From: Parvibaculum sp039973015 | Lineage (GTDB): Bacteria > Pseudomonadota > Alphaproteobacteria > Parvibaculales > Parvibaculaceae | Assembly (NCBI RefSeq): GCF_039973015.1 | Contig: NZ_JBDWLT010000005.1 | Coordinates: 1-64,000 of the forward strand | Direction of reading: 5' to 3' | DNA length: 64,000 nt | Shown here: one piece after another, positions 43,667 to 51,406 of the stretch | Layout of the letters: every line of letters starts with the position of its first letter | How positions within the stretch are numbered: position 1 is the stretch's first letter | Notes under the pieces: generated by a model | What the model saw: only the letters and a program-made list of their open reading frames with translations | What the model was told of the DNA's origin: nothing | The model's database searches: none | Program-made: the position numbers and the translations under genes

Positions 43667-43936
43667 CCAAGAATCGCGTCGAAAACACCTTGGCTCCATG
43701 GCGGAAAATTCAATCAGCCGACACGGATATCCCAGAGCGTTTTCGTTGTTTAGGTCGAGAACAAAACCTCTCGACTGCATGCAAATCCGCAAAGCCCGGT
43801 CGTAACTCGACAAGCCCTGCGTACCGCGCTCTTCGATTTGGCATTGGGCAAAGTTCCGACGAATTTCGGGGCCATCGTCACACCCCGCAAGCGTCCCCGC
43901 CACTATCGCCAACGCTACAAATCTCAATATGCCCAT
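43625..43936 (-). CDS. Small lipoprotein, unknown
   Basis: A 103-residue protein with a lipoprotein signal MGILRFVALAIVAGTLAGCDD (lipobox LAGC, Cys at about 19). The mature part carries four Cys residues (about 32, 52, 72 and 83), so it may be disulphide-bonded in the periplasm. RRNFAQCQIEERGTQGLSSYDRA recalls small lipoproteins of Hyphomicrobiales, but I have no family name. It lies downstream of the sigma-factor region on the same strand. Confidence 0.65.
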   Translation of the reverse strand: MGILRFVALAIVAGTLAGCDDGPEIRRNFAQCQIEERGTQGLSSYDRALRICMQSRGFVLDLNNENALGYPCRLIEFSAMEPRCFRRDSWLSGVLAKANQPRS

Positions 43937-43961
43937 CCCCTCCGCTCCCCTTTATTGCGCT

Positions 43962-44264
43962 CTAGGACAGTTCATCGACCGGAAATGGCTCCCAATCTTT
44001 CATGACAATGCTGGGGCGATGAATTCTCGCCCCTTTTGTCCCGCATTTCGTGCATTTAAGCGAGCGCCGCAGCACATCGCTTGGCGTCTCCGGTCGGCCC
44101 ACCGGGTCTTGAGGGACGCAATCGGCAATGCCGAGTTGTGACTGTGACTGTAGCCGATTTTCTCGCAGCAGGCGCGGGGCCAGCCGCGGGAGGCTCGCTG
44201 ATTTTCTCGCGCCGGGCTGACGGCAGATGGATTCCGCCGGCCCATTGCTTTTGAGGCAACGCAC
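43962..44264 (-). CDS. Possible zinc-ribbon protein, perhaps broken
   Basis: A 100-residue frame just downstream of the sigma gene. Only its last ~40 residues look real: SDVLRRSLKCTKCGTKGARI followed by HRPSIVMKDWEPFPVDEL. The C-x2-C pair and surroundings resemble the end of small zinc-ribbon proteins common in alphaproteobacteria. In such proteins an earlier C-x2-C half-knuckle is expected; here part of it seems to lie in another frame (ACCEKIGYSHSHN, about 44130-44170), suggesting a frameshift. It may be a decayed gene. Confidence 0.35.
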   Translation of the reverse strand: MRCLKSNGPAESICRQPGARKSASLPRLAPRLLRENRLQSQSQLGIADCVPQDPVGRPETPSDVLRRSLKCTKCGTKGARIHRPSIVMKDWEPFPVDELS

Positions 44265-44283
44265 AGAGCGCTTCTTTATTTTA

Positions 44284-44997
44284 TCAGCCGTCGATGAGCA
44301 GTCTGTGCTCCGACAGCCTTGCGAGAACCGTCTGGTTGATCCTCTCGCAGCGTTGTCCGAGGAAAGGAAATGCGTCCTGGATGGAGGAACTGAAAACTTC
44401 GCTTAGCTGGATACGCAACTGGCGACGAGCCCGGTACAGGCGGGTTTTGACCGTCTCGGCCTTGATCCCCAATGACGCTGCCGTCTCGTCAACGGAATAG
44501 CCCTGAATTTCCCGGAGGACAAAAACGAGGCGAAACGGCTCGGGCAACTCGTCCACCGCATTTTCCATGAGGCCGCGTATCTGCGTACGGGCGACCTCGG
44601 CTTCGGGATTTTCCATCACATGCGCTCCCCGAAACGGAATGACCAGCGAACCATCCTTCTGTGCAGTTTCAACTTCGGCGAGATCCACCGTCTTCCTCCG
44701 GCTTCTCAAACGCCCCCGTGATTCATTGATTGTAATTCGCGTGAGCCAGGTCAGGAGAGTCGAGTCGCCGCGAAAAGTCGCGAGGGCCTTGAACGCCTTG
44801 AAATAGCTTTCCTGCACGACATCTTCGGCTTCTGAATCGTCCGACATTATTGCGCGCGCGACCCGGAACAAGGATTGATTGTAGCGCTGCATGATCGCGC
44901 CAAAAGCGCCGCTCTCGCCCCGGCGCGCATGGATGACAAGCTGAGCTTCTTCCATGTCGCTATAAGCAGGTACAGCTTTCGTTCGGGCAACCGGCAT
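44284..44997 (-). CDS. ECF-type RNA polymerase sigma factor
   Basis: A 237-residue sigma-70-family protein. Region 2: LFRVARAIMSDDSEAEDVVQESYFKAFKAL and TFRGDSTLLTWLTRITINESR around residues 45-95. Region 4: LPEPFRLVFVLREIQGYSVDETAASLGIKAETVKTRLYRARRQL, at 150-195. A ~40-residue tail with Cys follows (SQRCERINQTV region), which is unusual for a plain ECF factor. No anti-sigma gene is adjacent. Its promoter (45024-45049) shares bases and spacing with the promoter of the divergent folE gene, which points to autoregulation and a small regulon. Confidence 0.9.
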   Translation of the reverse strand: MPVARTKAVPAYSDMEEAQLVIHARRGESGAFGAIMQRYNQSLFRVARAIMSDDSEAEDVVQESYFKAFKALATFRGDSTLLTWLTRITINESRGRLRSRRKTVDLAEVETAQKDGSLVIPFRGAHVMENPEAEVARTQIRGLMENAVDELPEPFRLVFVLREIQGYSVDETAASLGIKAETVKTRLYRARRQLRIQLSEVFSSSIQDAFPFLGQRCERINQTVLARLSEHRLLIDG

Positions 44998-45023
44998 GGC
45001 GTGATCCTCCCAAATAAAGATTA

Positions 45024-45049
45024 GATGAAAAAAGACCGCACAGGTTCCC
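45024..45049 (-). promoter_or_regulatory. ECF-type promoter of the sigma gene
   Basis: On the minus strand: GGGAACCT (45042-45049), then 13 bases, then TCATC (45024-45028). It lies 27 bases before the sigma start codon. The same -35 octamer and spacing recur in the divergent promoter at 45104-45129. Confidence 0.7.
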
Positions 45050-45103
45050 GGAAAACATCTCTTTTATGCGCTCATTAGTGCATTCCGGCCCGAAAGGGAC
45101 TTC

Positions 45104-45129
45104 GGGAACCTTGCCGGCTCTTCTTCGTC
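45104..45129 (+). promoter_or_regulatory. ECF-type promoter of the folE operon
   Basis: GGGAACCT (45104-45111), then 13 bases, then TCGTC (45125-45129), followed by AAAT. It matches the sigma gene's own promoter in -35 sequence, spacing and -10 (TC[A/G]TC). Probably read by that sigma factor. Confidence 0.7.
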
Positions 45130-45165
45130 AAATGGGCATTCCCATTCTCTATAGTGAGAAAAGAC

Positions 45166-45813
45166 ATGCCCTTGCGCCCTCTTCCGTCAACGGACGACAC
45201 CCCTGCCCTCGAATCCGCCGGCCGCAAATGCAACAGCTCAACGCGGCTTGGCCGCGCCAGCCGTGAAGAAGCCGAAGCCGCCGTGCGCACGCTGATCGAC
45301 TGGGCCGGAGACGATCCGTCCCGCGAAGGCCTTGCCGACACGCCTGCACGTGTCGTGCGCGCCTATGAGGAATGGTTTTCCGGCTATGCACAGATGCCGG
45401 ACGCCATTCTCCAGCGTACGTTTGGCGAGGTCGCCGACTACGACGAAATGATCGTGTTGCGCGACATTCCTTTTGAATCCACGTGCGAACATCACATGGC
45501 ACCCATTCGCGGCGTTGCGCATGTCGCCTACCTGCCCAGGGAGCGTGTTGTCGGCATCTCGAAACTCGCCCGTCTGGTCGATGCCTATGCGCGGCGCCTC
45601 CAGATCCAGGAACGTCTGACCGCGGAAATTGCGGGCACGATAGACAAGGTGCTCAAGCCTCGCGGCGTAGCGGTAGTCATCGAAGCCGATCATGCATGCA
45701 TGACCTCTCGCGGGGTACGAAAGCATGATGGATCGCTTGTCACCCGATCGTTCAGGGGGGCCTATAAAAATGAAATCGCCCGCCGCGAGGTATTGAAAGC
45801 CCTTGGTGTCTGA
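45166..45813 (+). CDS. folE: GTP cyclohydrolase I
   Basis: A 215-residue FolE, which opens the GTP ring to make dihydroneopterin triphosphate for folate. Landmarks: GLADTPARVVRAYEEWFSGY, FESTCEHHMAPI with the zinc ligands (Cys and His of CEHH), VVGISKLARLVDAYARRLQIQE, and HACMTSRGVRKHDGSLVT with the other Cys. I use ATG 45166 after GAGAAAAGAC; GTG 45154 is possible. It is placed behind an ECF-type promoter with DUF4142 and cupredoxin genes, so this copy may serve a stress role rather than housekeeping. Confidence 0.95.
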   Translation: MPLRPLPSTDDTPALESAGRKCNSSTRLGRASREEAEAAVRTLIDWAGDDPSREGLADTPARVVRAYEEWFSGYAQMPDAILQRTFGEVADYDEMIVLRDIPFESTCEHHMAPIRGVAHVAYLPRERVVGISKLARLVDAYARRLQIQERLTAEIAGTIDKVLKPRGVAVVIEADHACMTSRGVRKHDGSLVTRSFRGAYKNEIARREVLKALGV

Positions 45814-45897
45814 CGAAACCCGGCAGGGAACCTTTTCCGCCATACCCCATCAAATGAATATGCCCGCAACCGGGCAATATTCATCGGGAGACGAACC

Positions 45898-46419
45898 ATG
45901 CTTAAACACACGGCAATTGCCTTCATCTTTTCACTTGTGAGCACAATTTCGCTGGCGCAGGAAGCGCCGCAGCTTAATGACGCCCAGATTGCTCATATCG
46001 CCTATACCGCCGGACAAATCGATGTGACCGCCGCGAAACTTGCGCTGGAGAAAACCGAAGACCCGAAAGTGCGCTCTTTCGCCGAACTGATGGAAAGCGA
46101 TCACAGCGCCGTCAACGAGGAGGCGCTCGCGCTCGTCACCCGTCTGAACGTCACGCCGGAGGAGAATGCGGTCAGCTCTTCGCTCGCCGGTCAGGCCGTT
46201 GAAGCCGAAAACCGTCTGCGTTCGCTCTCGGGCGATGAGTTTGACCGGGCCTATGTCGAGAACGAAGTCGCCTATCATCAGGCCGTGAACGAGGCGCTCA
46301 AGAGCGTGCTCATTCCCAATGCGCAGAACAGCGAGCTGAAATCGCTGCTTGAGACGGGACTTGCTCTGTTTCAGGAGCACCAGACCCATGCCGAGCATCT
46401 TCTTCACGAGATGAAATGA
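45898..46419 (+). CDS. DUF4142 periplasmic protein
   Basis: A 173-residue exported protein: signal peptide to about residue 20 (cut after SLAQ), then a helical bundle (APQLNDAQIAHIAYTAGQID, KVRSFAELMESDHSAVNEEAL, and FQEHQTHAEHLLHEM) typical of the DUF4142 family, ferritin-like in fold. The His and Glu positions could bind metal. It overlaps the cupredoxin gene by four bases. DUF4142 genes often sit with ECF sigma factors and envelope-stress genes, which fits here. Function not known. Confidence 0.85.
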   Translation: MLKHTAIAFIFSLVSTISLAQEAPQLNDAQIAHIAYTAGQIDVTAAKLALEKTEDPKVRSFAELMESDHSAVNEEALALVTRLNVTPEENAVSSSLAGQAVEAENRLRSLSGDEFDRAYVENEVAYHQAVNEALKSVLIPNAQNSELKSLLETGLALFQEHQTHAEHLLHEMK

Positions 46420-46754
46420 CCATGTCTCTCATATCTCGTCGCACGATTCTGGCGCTATTGGCGGGAATGTCTTTCACTCCCGTCTTCACCGTGCGCGCCG
46501 AAGCGCAGCTTCACGTGATCGAAATCGACAAGATGAAGTTCGGTGCCGCGCCAGCCGGGATTCATGCCGGAGACACGATCATCTGGAAGAATGCCGATCT
46601 CGTGAAGCATAGCGCGACCGCGCGCGACGGATCGTTCGACATCGACCTTCCGCGCAAATCGCAGGACAGCATGATCGTCAAAAATACAGGTACGGTGGAC
46701 GTCTATTGCCGCTACCACCCCGGCATGATCATGACCCTTGTGATTACACCGTAA
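46416..46754 (+). CDS. Cupredoxin (amicyanin/plastocyanin-like)
   Basis: A 112-residue exported blue-copper protein. A twin-Arg-like signal (SRRTILALLAGMSF) precedes VRAEA. The copper ligands are visible: His in LVKHSATA, Cys, His and Met in VYCRYHPGM. It probably accepts or donates electrons in the periplasm, with an unknown partner. It ends an operon with DUF4142 that closes at the hairpin at 46766-46790. Confidence 0.9.
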   Translation: MTMSLISRRTILALLAGMSFTPVFTVRAEAQLHVIEIDKMKFGAAPAGIHAGDTIIWKNADLVKHSATARDGSFDIDLPRKSQDSMIVKNTGTVDVYCRYHPGMIMTLVITP

Positions 46755-46765
46755 AAAGCACCTTT

Positions 46766-46797
46766 CGCCCGGAGGAAAACCCTCCGGGCGGATATTT
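46766..46797 (+). terminator. Hairpin terminator after the cupredoxin gene
   Basis: A perfect 10-bp stem, CGCCCGGAGG (46766-46775) and CCTCCGGGCG (46781-46790), with a 5-base loop AAAAC, followed by GATATTT. The U-run is short, so strength is moderate. It is 11 bases past the stop codon. Confidence 0.7.
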
Positions 46798-46922
46798 CCG
46801 GCGATCAGCGCCCCTGCCGTCTTCCATTCCATTGCCCCGGAATGGGCGAAATCCCACGACCGGCTTTGCCAAATTTTCGGTATTGTTTTCAAAGGTTTCG
46901 ATATTGTCGCGGCCAGCCTATA

Positions 46923-47594
46923 ATGGGTGCGCGTAACAAGGGATGTCAGCGTGTGCGGATGAGCCAGTTATACAAGCGACTCATACGCTTTTGGCCCAGA
47001 AAATCCGAAAAGCAGCGCCCCTCCGCATCAGCCTCTCCCTTCGAATCGCGAGATGCCATTACGCGACTTCTCTTCATCGAGGACGCACCGGAGCGTGTCG
47101 ATCTCTGCTTCGTGCTCGGATGCCCGACGCCGACAAACATGGATCCGGCGATTGCGCTTCATGAACGCGGCCTCGCGCCCCTGATCATGGTGGCGGGCCA
47201 TGGCCCTGCCCCGCAAAAGGTACCGGAAGCGATCCTCTTTCGCGATTATGCGGTGAAGCGCGGCGTGCCCGAGGCCGCGATCATGCTGGAGACCAAGTCC
47301 ACCAATACGCGCGAGAACTTCGCTTTTTCTGCACCCATCATAGAGAAGCAGATCGGTTGGGACCGCATCCGCAGCGTTGCGCTGGTCACCAAACCCTTCC
47401 ATGCGCGCCGGGCGCTCATGACGGCGCGGCATCACTGGCCCGCGCATCTGCGCTTCGTCATGCAGCCGACGCAGGAAGCCGATGACTTTCCCGCCGAGAC
47501 CTGGTGGCGGAGCGATGTGGGCCGCGCTTTTGTCATGCGCGAACTGATCGCTATCGGCACCTATGCCCAGCAGGGCGATATCGGAGATTTCTGA
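46923..47594 (+). CDS. YdcF/ElyC-like (DUF218) envelope protein
   Basis: A 223-residue DUF218/YdcF-family protein. RVDLCFVLGCPTPTNMDPAIALHERGLAPLIMVAGHGP is the core strand-loop, and SVALVTKPFHARRALMTARHHW and LETKSTNTRENFAFSAPI carry the family's S-x-N-T-x-E-N motif. ElyC-type members act in envelope biogenesis, probably on lipid-linked wall precursors. I start at ATG 46923; ATG 46959 (MSQLYKRL) is an alternative. Its stop overlaps the start of the MurC-NRPS fusion gene in TGATG, so it is part of that operon. Confidence 0.8.
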   Translation: MGARNKGCQRVRMSQLYKRLIRFWPRKSEKQRPSASASPFESRDAITRLLFIEDAPERVDLCFVLGCPTPTNMDPAIALHERGLAPLIMVAGHGPAPQKVPEAILFRDYAVKRGVPEAAIMLETKSTNTRENFAFSAPIIEKQIGWDRIRSVALVTKPFHARRALMTARHHWPAHLRFVMQPTQEADDFPAETWWRSDVGRAFVMRELIAIGTYAQQGDIGDF

Positions 47595-50500
47595 TGCTAC
47601 CGGCAAAGATTCATCTGGTGGGCATTGGCGGCTCGGGTATGGCGAGCATCGCGCAGTATCTGCTGGCCTCCGGTCGCACGGTGAGCGGCAGCGACCGCGC
47701 GCGCACGGCGATCACTGACGAGCTTGCGCGAGATGGCGCGCGGATCGCGCAGGGCCACGACGAGGCCTTGCTCGACGGCGCGGAGCTGGTGGTGGTGAGC
47801 GATGCCATTCCCCCCGGCAATGTCGAACTCGAAGGCGCACACAGCCGGGGTATCCCCGTCATGCGCCGCGCAGAATGCCTCAATCTCCTGCGGGAAGACC
47901 GTCGCGCCATCATGGTCGCGGGCTCGCACGGCAAGAGTACGACGAGCGCGATGATTGCGTGCATTCTGGACGAGGCGGGCCTTGATCCCGGCTTTGCGCT
48001 TGGCGCCGATGTGCCATGTCTCGATGGCAAGCGGGCCCGCACCGGCGACGGCGGCCTCTTTGTCGCCGAGGCCTGCGAGGCCTTCCGCAATCTCGACGCC
48101 CTCACCGCCCACATCGCCATCATCACCAATGTGGATGACGAGCATGTCAATCACTACGCCTCGCAAACGGCGCTGGAAGAGGCTTTCACCAGCTTTGCCC
48201 GACGTGCGCGCTCCGTCATTGCATCCGGCGAAGACGCCGGCGTAGCACGCCTCGGGCTGCAGGAAAGCAAGGTCACCTGGTTTGGCCTCGATTCCGGCTG
48301 TGCCGTTTCAGCGGTCCCCTGGCCCGCCCCTTTCGCGCCGCTCGTTAACGGGGTTCAGTTCCCCCCTATCGCACTGCGTCAGCCCGGCGACCATATGCGC
48401 CGCAATGCGCTGGCCGCTATTGCGGCTTGCGACCTGCTGGGCGTCGCGCCTGAAGCCATCGCGCGTGGCCTTGCGCGCTTCACGGGTGCTGCCCGCCGGT
48501 GGCAGGAGCTTGGTGAAGTGCCGGGCATTCGCATCGTGGATGACTATGCGCATCACCCGGCGGAGATCAGCGCGACATTGCGTGCCGCCCGGGCCGACGC
48601 GCCGGAACGCCGTCTCGTGGCGGCCTTCCAGCCATTGCTGCATTCCCGTGTGCAGCGGCTGGAAAATGAATTTGCGGAGAGCCTCGCCCTCGCCGATCGG
48701 GTGTTGCTTCTCGATGTGGACGGTGATGGCGAGAGCGCGCGCTCGGCCGGCAGCGCGGCGATTGCTTCGGGACTGCGAGAGCGCGGTATTGCCGTCATTC
48801 AGCGCGAGGATGCCGAGAGCCTCGTTGCTCATATTCGCGGCGATCTCCGCGACGGCGACTTTCTTGTGGTCATGGGCGGCCCCGGCATGTCGGGGACAGC
48901 GGAACGGCTGCATCAACGGTTGGCCGCATCGCCTCCATGCCCGGTAGAGGCTCTGGAAGAAGCACCCTCGCCCGCCATTTCACACGCCCCGCAGCATTGG
49001 GGGCAACGCATCGCACAATCGTGGCGTCCGCAGAGCTTCGCCGCGCTGTTTCGCGCTCGCGTCCGCGCTCAACCCGATGCGCCTGCGCTGCTCGGGCGCG
49101 ACGGAACATTGTCCTACGCGGAACTCGATCAAAAAAGCGATGAACTTGCCGCCGGTCTGGCGGCCAAAGGCATGACCGGTACTGTCATTGGCGTTGCTTT
49201 GCCGCTTGGGGCGGAACTTGTCATTACGTTGCTTGGCGTAATGAAAGCTCAGTGTACGTATCTTCCGCTCGACCTGACACTGCCGGAGGCGCGACGCACC
49301 TATATGCTCAAGCAGGCGGGGGCTGCGGCCATGATTGCCGATGAGGGAGCAACAGCCGGCATACCCGTTTTCTCTATTGCGGCATTACGCGCGATCGGAG
49401 GCGTTGTTCCGCCGGCGCCGCGTGGCGATCAAGGCGCCTATATATGCTTCACCTCCGGGTCGACGGGGTATCCGAAGGGAATCCAGACCTCGCATATGGC
49501 GCTGGCGGCGCTGCTGCGCGACACGGTGAAGCGTTTCGAAATCCGCCCCGGGGACCGGATGCTCCTCAACACGTCGATCGGTTTCGACGTGTCGCTGGCC
49601 GAGATATGCAGCACACTTTCGGGCGGTGGCGCGCTGGCCGCCGCCGGGGCAAGGCCGCTGGCCGGTGAGCCACTTGCGGACACCCTGGAGCAGCTTGGCA
49701 CGACCCATCTCTCGATCACGCCGAGCCTGCTCGCGAGTGCGCGTCCGCGCGCGCTCCCGCAACTGCGCTGCATTATCGCCGCCGGCGAGCCTTGCCCGCC
49801 GAAACTCGTGGCGGACTGGGGACAGGGGCGACGCTTCTTCAACGCTTATGGTCCGACAGAAGCGACCATCTATGCCACCGCAGCCCTGTGCGAACCGGGC
49901 GGCGAAATTACCATCGGTACCAACCTTCATCACGTCGAGGCGCATGTGCTGGACGAGGCGATGCAGCCTGTCGCCACGGGCGAGCTGGGCGAGCTGTGCC
50001 TTTCGGGGCCGGGAGTATCGGCAGGATATATCGGCATGCCCGATGAAACAGCCCGGCGCTTCGTGCAGACGACCATCGGACGCAGCCGCGTACGCCTCTA
50101 CCGCACGGGCGACATGGTGCGGCGCGGGAGCGACGGCATCTTGCGTTTTATCGGGCGCGCCGACACACAGGTAAAGATAAACGGGGTCCGCATCGAGTTG
50201 AACGAGATCGAGCGGGTCGTGCTTCGCGAGGAAGGTATTGCCGATGCCGCGGTCTGCCTGACCAAAGCACCTCGTCCTGCGCTCGTTTGCTTTGTGCAGG
50301 CCGCTTCCGACAGCACACCGGACCTCACCGCCCTTTCAAAGCGGCTTTCCGAATGGCTGCCGGAAAGCGCCTTGCCGTCCCGCATCCAGCTCGTGCCCGA
50401 CATTCCGCTCACGCCAAGCGGAAAGAAAGACCGTCAAAAGCTCATCGCCAAACATGGCAGCCGCACGATTACGCGCGCGCCGGAATACTGGCCTCCGTTG

Positions 50501-51406
50501 AACAAGACCGAGAAGCGCCTTGCGCGTTTGTGGAAGGAAGCTCTCGGCCTCACGAAGCCGGTGGGGCGGCTTGACCGCTTCTCTGCACTCGGAGGAGACT
50601 CGCTTGCTTCGCTGATGCTTATTCTGCTTGTTGAGGAACGTTTCGGCGTCAACGTGCCGCCGGGCTATTTTGGCCGGATCGGCGCGTTGCCGCAGATGGC
50701 CACTCAGCTCGACGAACTATTATGGCATCACGACGGCGCCGCCGATGGCGGAAAAGGTTTCACCGCGAGCCGGATTTACCGGCGCATGCGCGATCTTTGC
50801 GGACACTGGCCAGGTACCCGTCTCTCGCCTGAACATCTGATCTCCAGCCTCGGTTCGCCCGGCGCCCCGCTCGATCTTTTTCTGTGCTGTCAGATGGAAC
50901 AGGAGTTCAAGGCGCTGGCGGCGCGTCTCTCGCCTGCCTTCCGAGTGCATGGAATGCGCTCGGGCCACCTCGTCATCGATAACGGGCCGGGCGATATCCG
51001 CCAATTGGCCAGCCGCTACGCGGAAGAGATTGCCGCTCTCTCGCCGCGCGGGCCCGTTATTCTGGCCGGGGTCTGCCAGGGAGGCGCCATCGCCAGAAGC
51101 ATCGCGGAACTGCTCGTAGCGGAAGGCCGCCCTGTGCCGCTGCTCGTGCTGATCGAGGCTGGCCGTCCGCAGCCCTATGAAGGGCGCGTCGCGCTGATCT
51201 GTGCCGAGGACAGCTTCATCAACCCGCTTCGGCCTGGCGGGCAAGGCCTTGCGCCCTACGAGGCGGCCATGCCCGGCGGCGTCAGCATCGACCTCATCCC
51301 CGGCATTCACGGCGCTGCCTGTGTCGAACCGGCGGTGCAGTTCCTCGCCCATCATCTGACGCGCCGAGTGGAGGCGGTGCTTGGCCGCTCCGTCGTCGAA
51401 GCGTGA
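47594..51406 (+). CDS. MurC-type ligase fused to NRPS A-PCP-TE module
   Basis: A 1270-residue fusion. Residues 1-445 form a Mur ligase: GIGGSGM (10-16), ATP loop GSHGKSTT (110-117), TNVDDEHVNHY (178-188) and DDYAHHPAEI (316-325), as in MurC/Mpl, which join UDP-MurNAc to an amino acid or peptide. A linker follows. Residues 480-955 are an NRPS adenylation domain: FTSGSTGYPKG, YGPTEATIY, YRTGDMVRR, GRADTQVKINGVRIELNEIE and PSGKKDR. D665 in FDVSLAEI is the amino-group-binding Asp, so an amino acid is the likely substrate. A carrier domain follows with Ser1003 (LGGDSLAS), and a thioesterase-like domain (1090-1255) with GVCQGG (Cys1161 where Ser is usual) and His1239. It overlaps ydcF and nagZ. Inference: loads an amino acid and joins it to a muropeptide-like or UDP-sugar substrate. 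Confidence 0.88.
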   Translation: MLPAKIHLVGIGGSGMASIAQYLLASGRTVSGSDRARTAITDELARDGARIAQGHDEALLDGAELVVVSDAIPPGNVELEGAHSRGIPVMRRAECLNLLREDRRAIMVAGSHGKSTTSAMIACILDEAGLDPGFALGADVPCLDGKRARTGDGGLFVAEACEAFRNLDALTAHIAIITNVDDEHVNHYASQTALEEAFTSFARRARSVIASGEDAGVARLGLQESKVTWFGLDSGCAVSAVPWPAPFAPLVNGVQFPPIALRQPGDHMRRNALAAIAACDLLGVAPEAIARGLARFTGAARRWQELGEVPGIRIVDDYAHHPAEISATLRAARADAPERRLVAAFQPLLHSRVQRLENEFAESLALADRVLLLDVDGDGESARSAGSAAIASGLRERGIAVIQREDAESLVAHIRGDLRDGDFLVVMGGPGMSGTAERLHQRLAASPPCPVEALEEAPSPAISHAPQHWGQRIAQSWRPQSFAALFRARVRAQPDAPALLGRDGTLSYAELDQKSDELAAGLAAKGMTGTVIGVALPLGAELVITLLGVMKAQCTYLPLDLTLPEARRTYMLKQAGAAAMIADEGATAGIPVFSIAALRAIGGVVPPAPRGDQGAYICFTSGSTGYPKGIQTSHMALAALLRDTVKRFEIRPGDRMLLNTSIGFDVSLAEICSTLSGGGALAAAGARPLAGEPLADTLEQLGTTHLSITPSLLASARPRALPQLRCIIAAGEPCPPKLVADWGQGRRFFNAYGPTEATIYATAALCEPGGEITIGTNLHHVEAHVLDEAMQPVATGELGELCLSGPGVSAGYIGMPDETARRFVQTTIGRSRVRLYRTGDMVRRGSDGILRFIGRADTQVKINGVRIELNEIERVVLREEGIADAAVCLTKAPRPALVCFVQAASDSTPDLTALSKRLSEWLPESALPSRIQLVPDIPLTPSGKKDRQKLIAKHGSRTITRAPEYWPPLNKTEKRLARLWKEALGLTKPVGRLDRFSALGGDSLASLMLILLVEERFGVNVPPGYFGRIGALPQMATQLDELLWHHDGAADGGKGFTASRIYRRMRDLCGHWPGTRLSPEHLISSLGSPGAPLDLFLCCQMEQEFKALAARLSPAFRVHGMRSGHLVIDNGPGDIRQLASRYAEEIAALSPRGPVILAGVCQGGAIARSIAELLVAEGRPVPLLVLIEAGRPQPYEGRVALICAEDSFINPLRPGGQGLAPYEAAMPGGVSIDLIPGIHGAACVEPAVQFLAHHLTRRVEAVLGRSVVEA

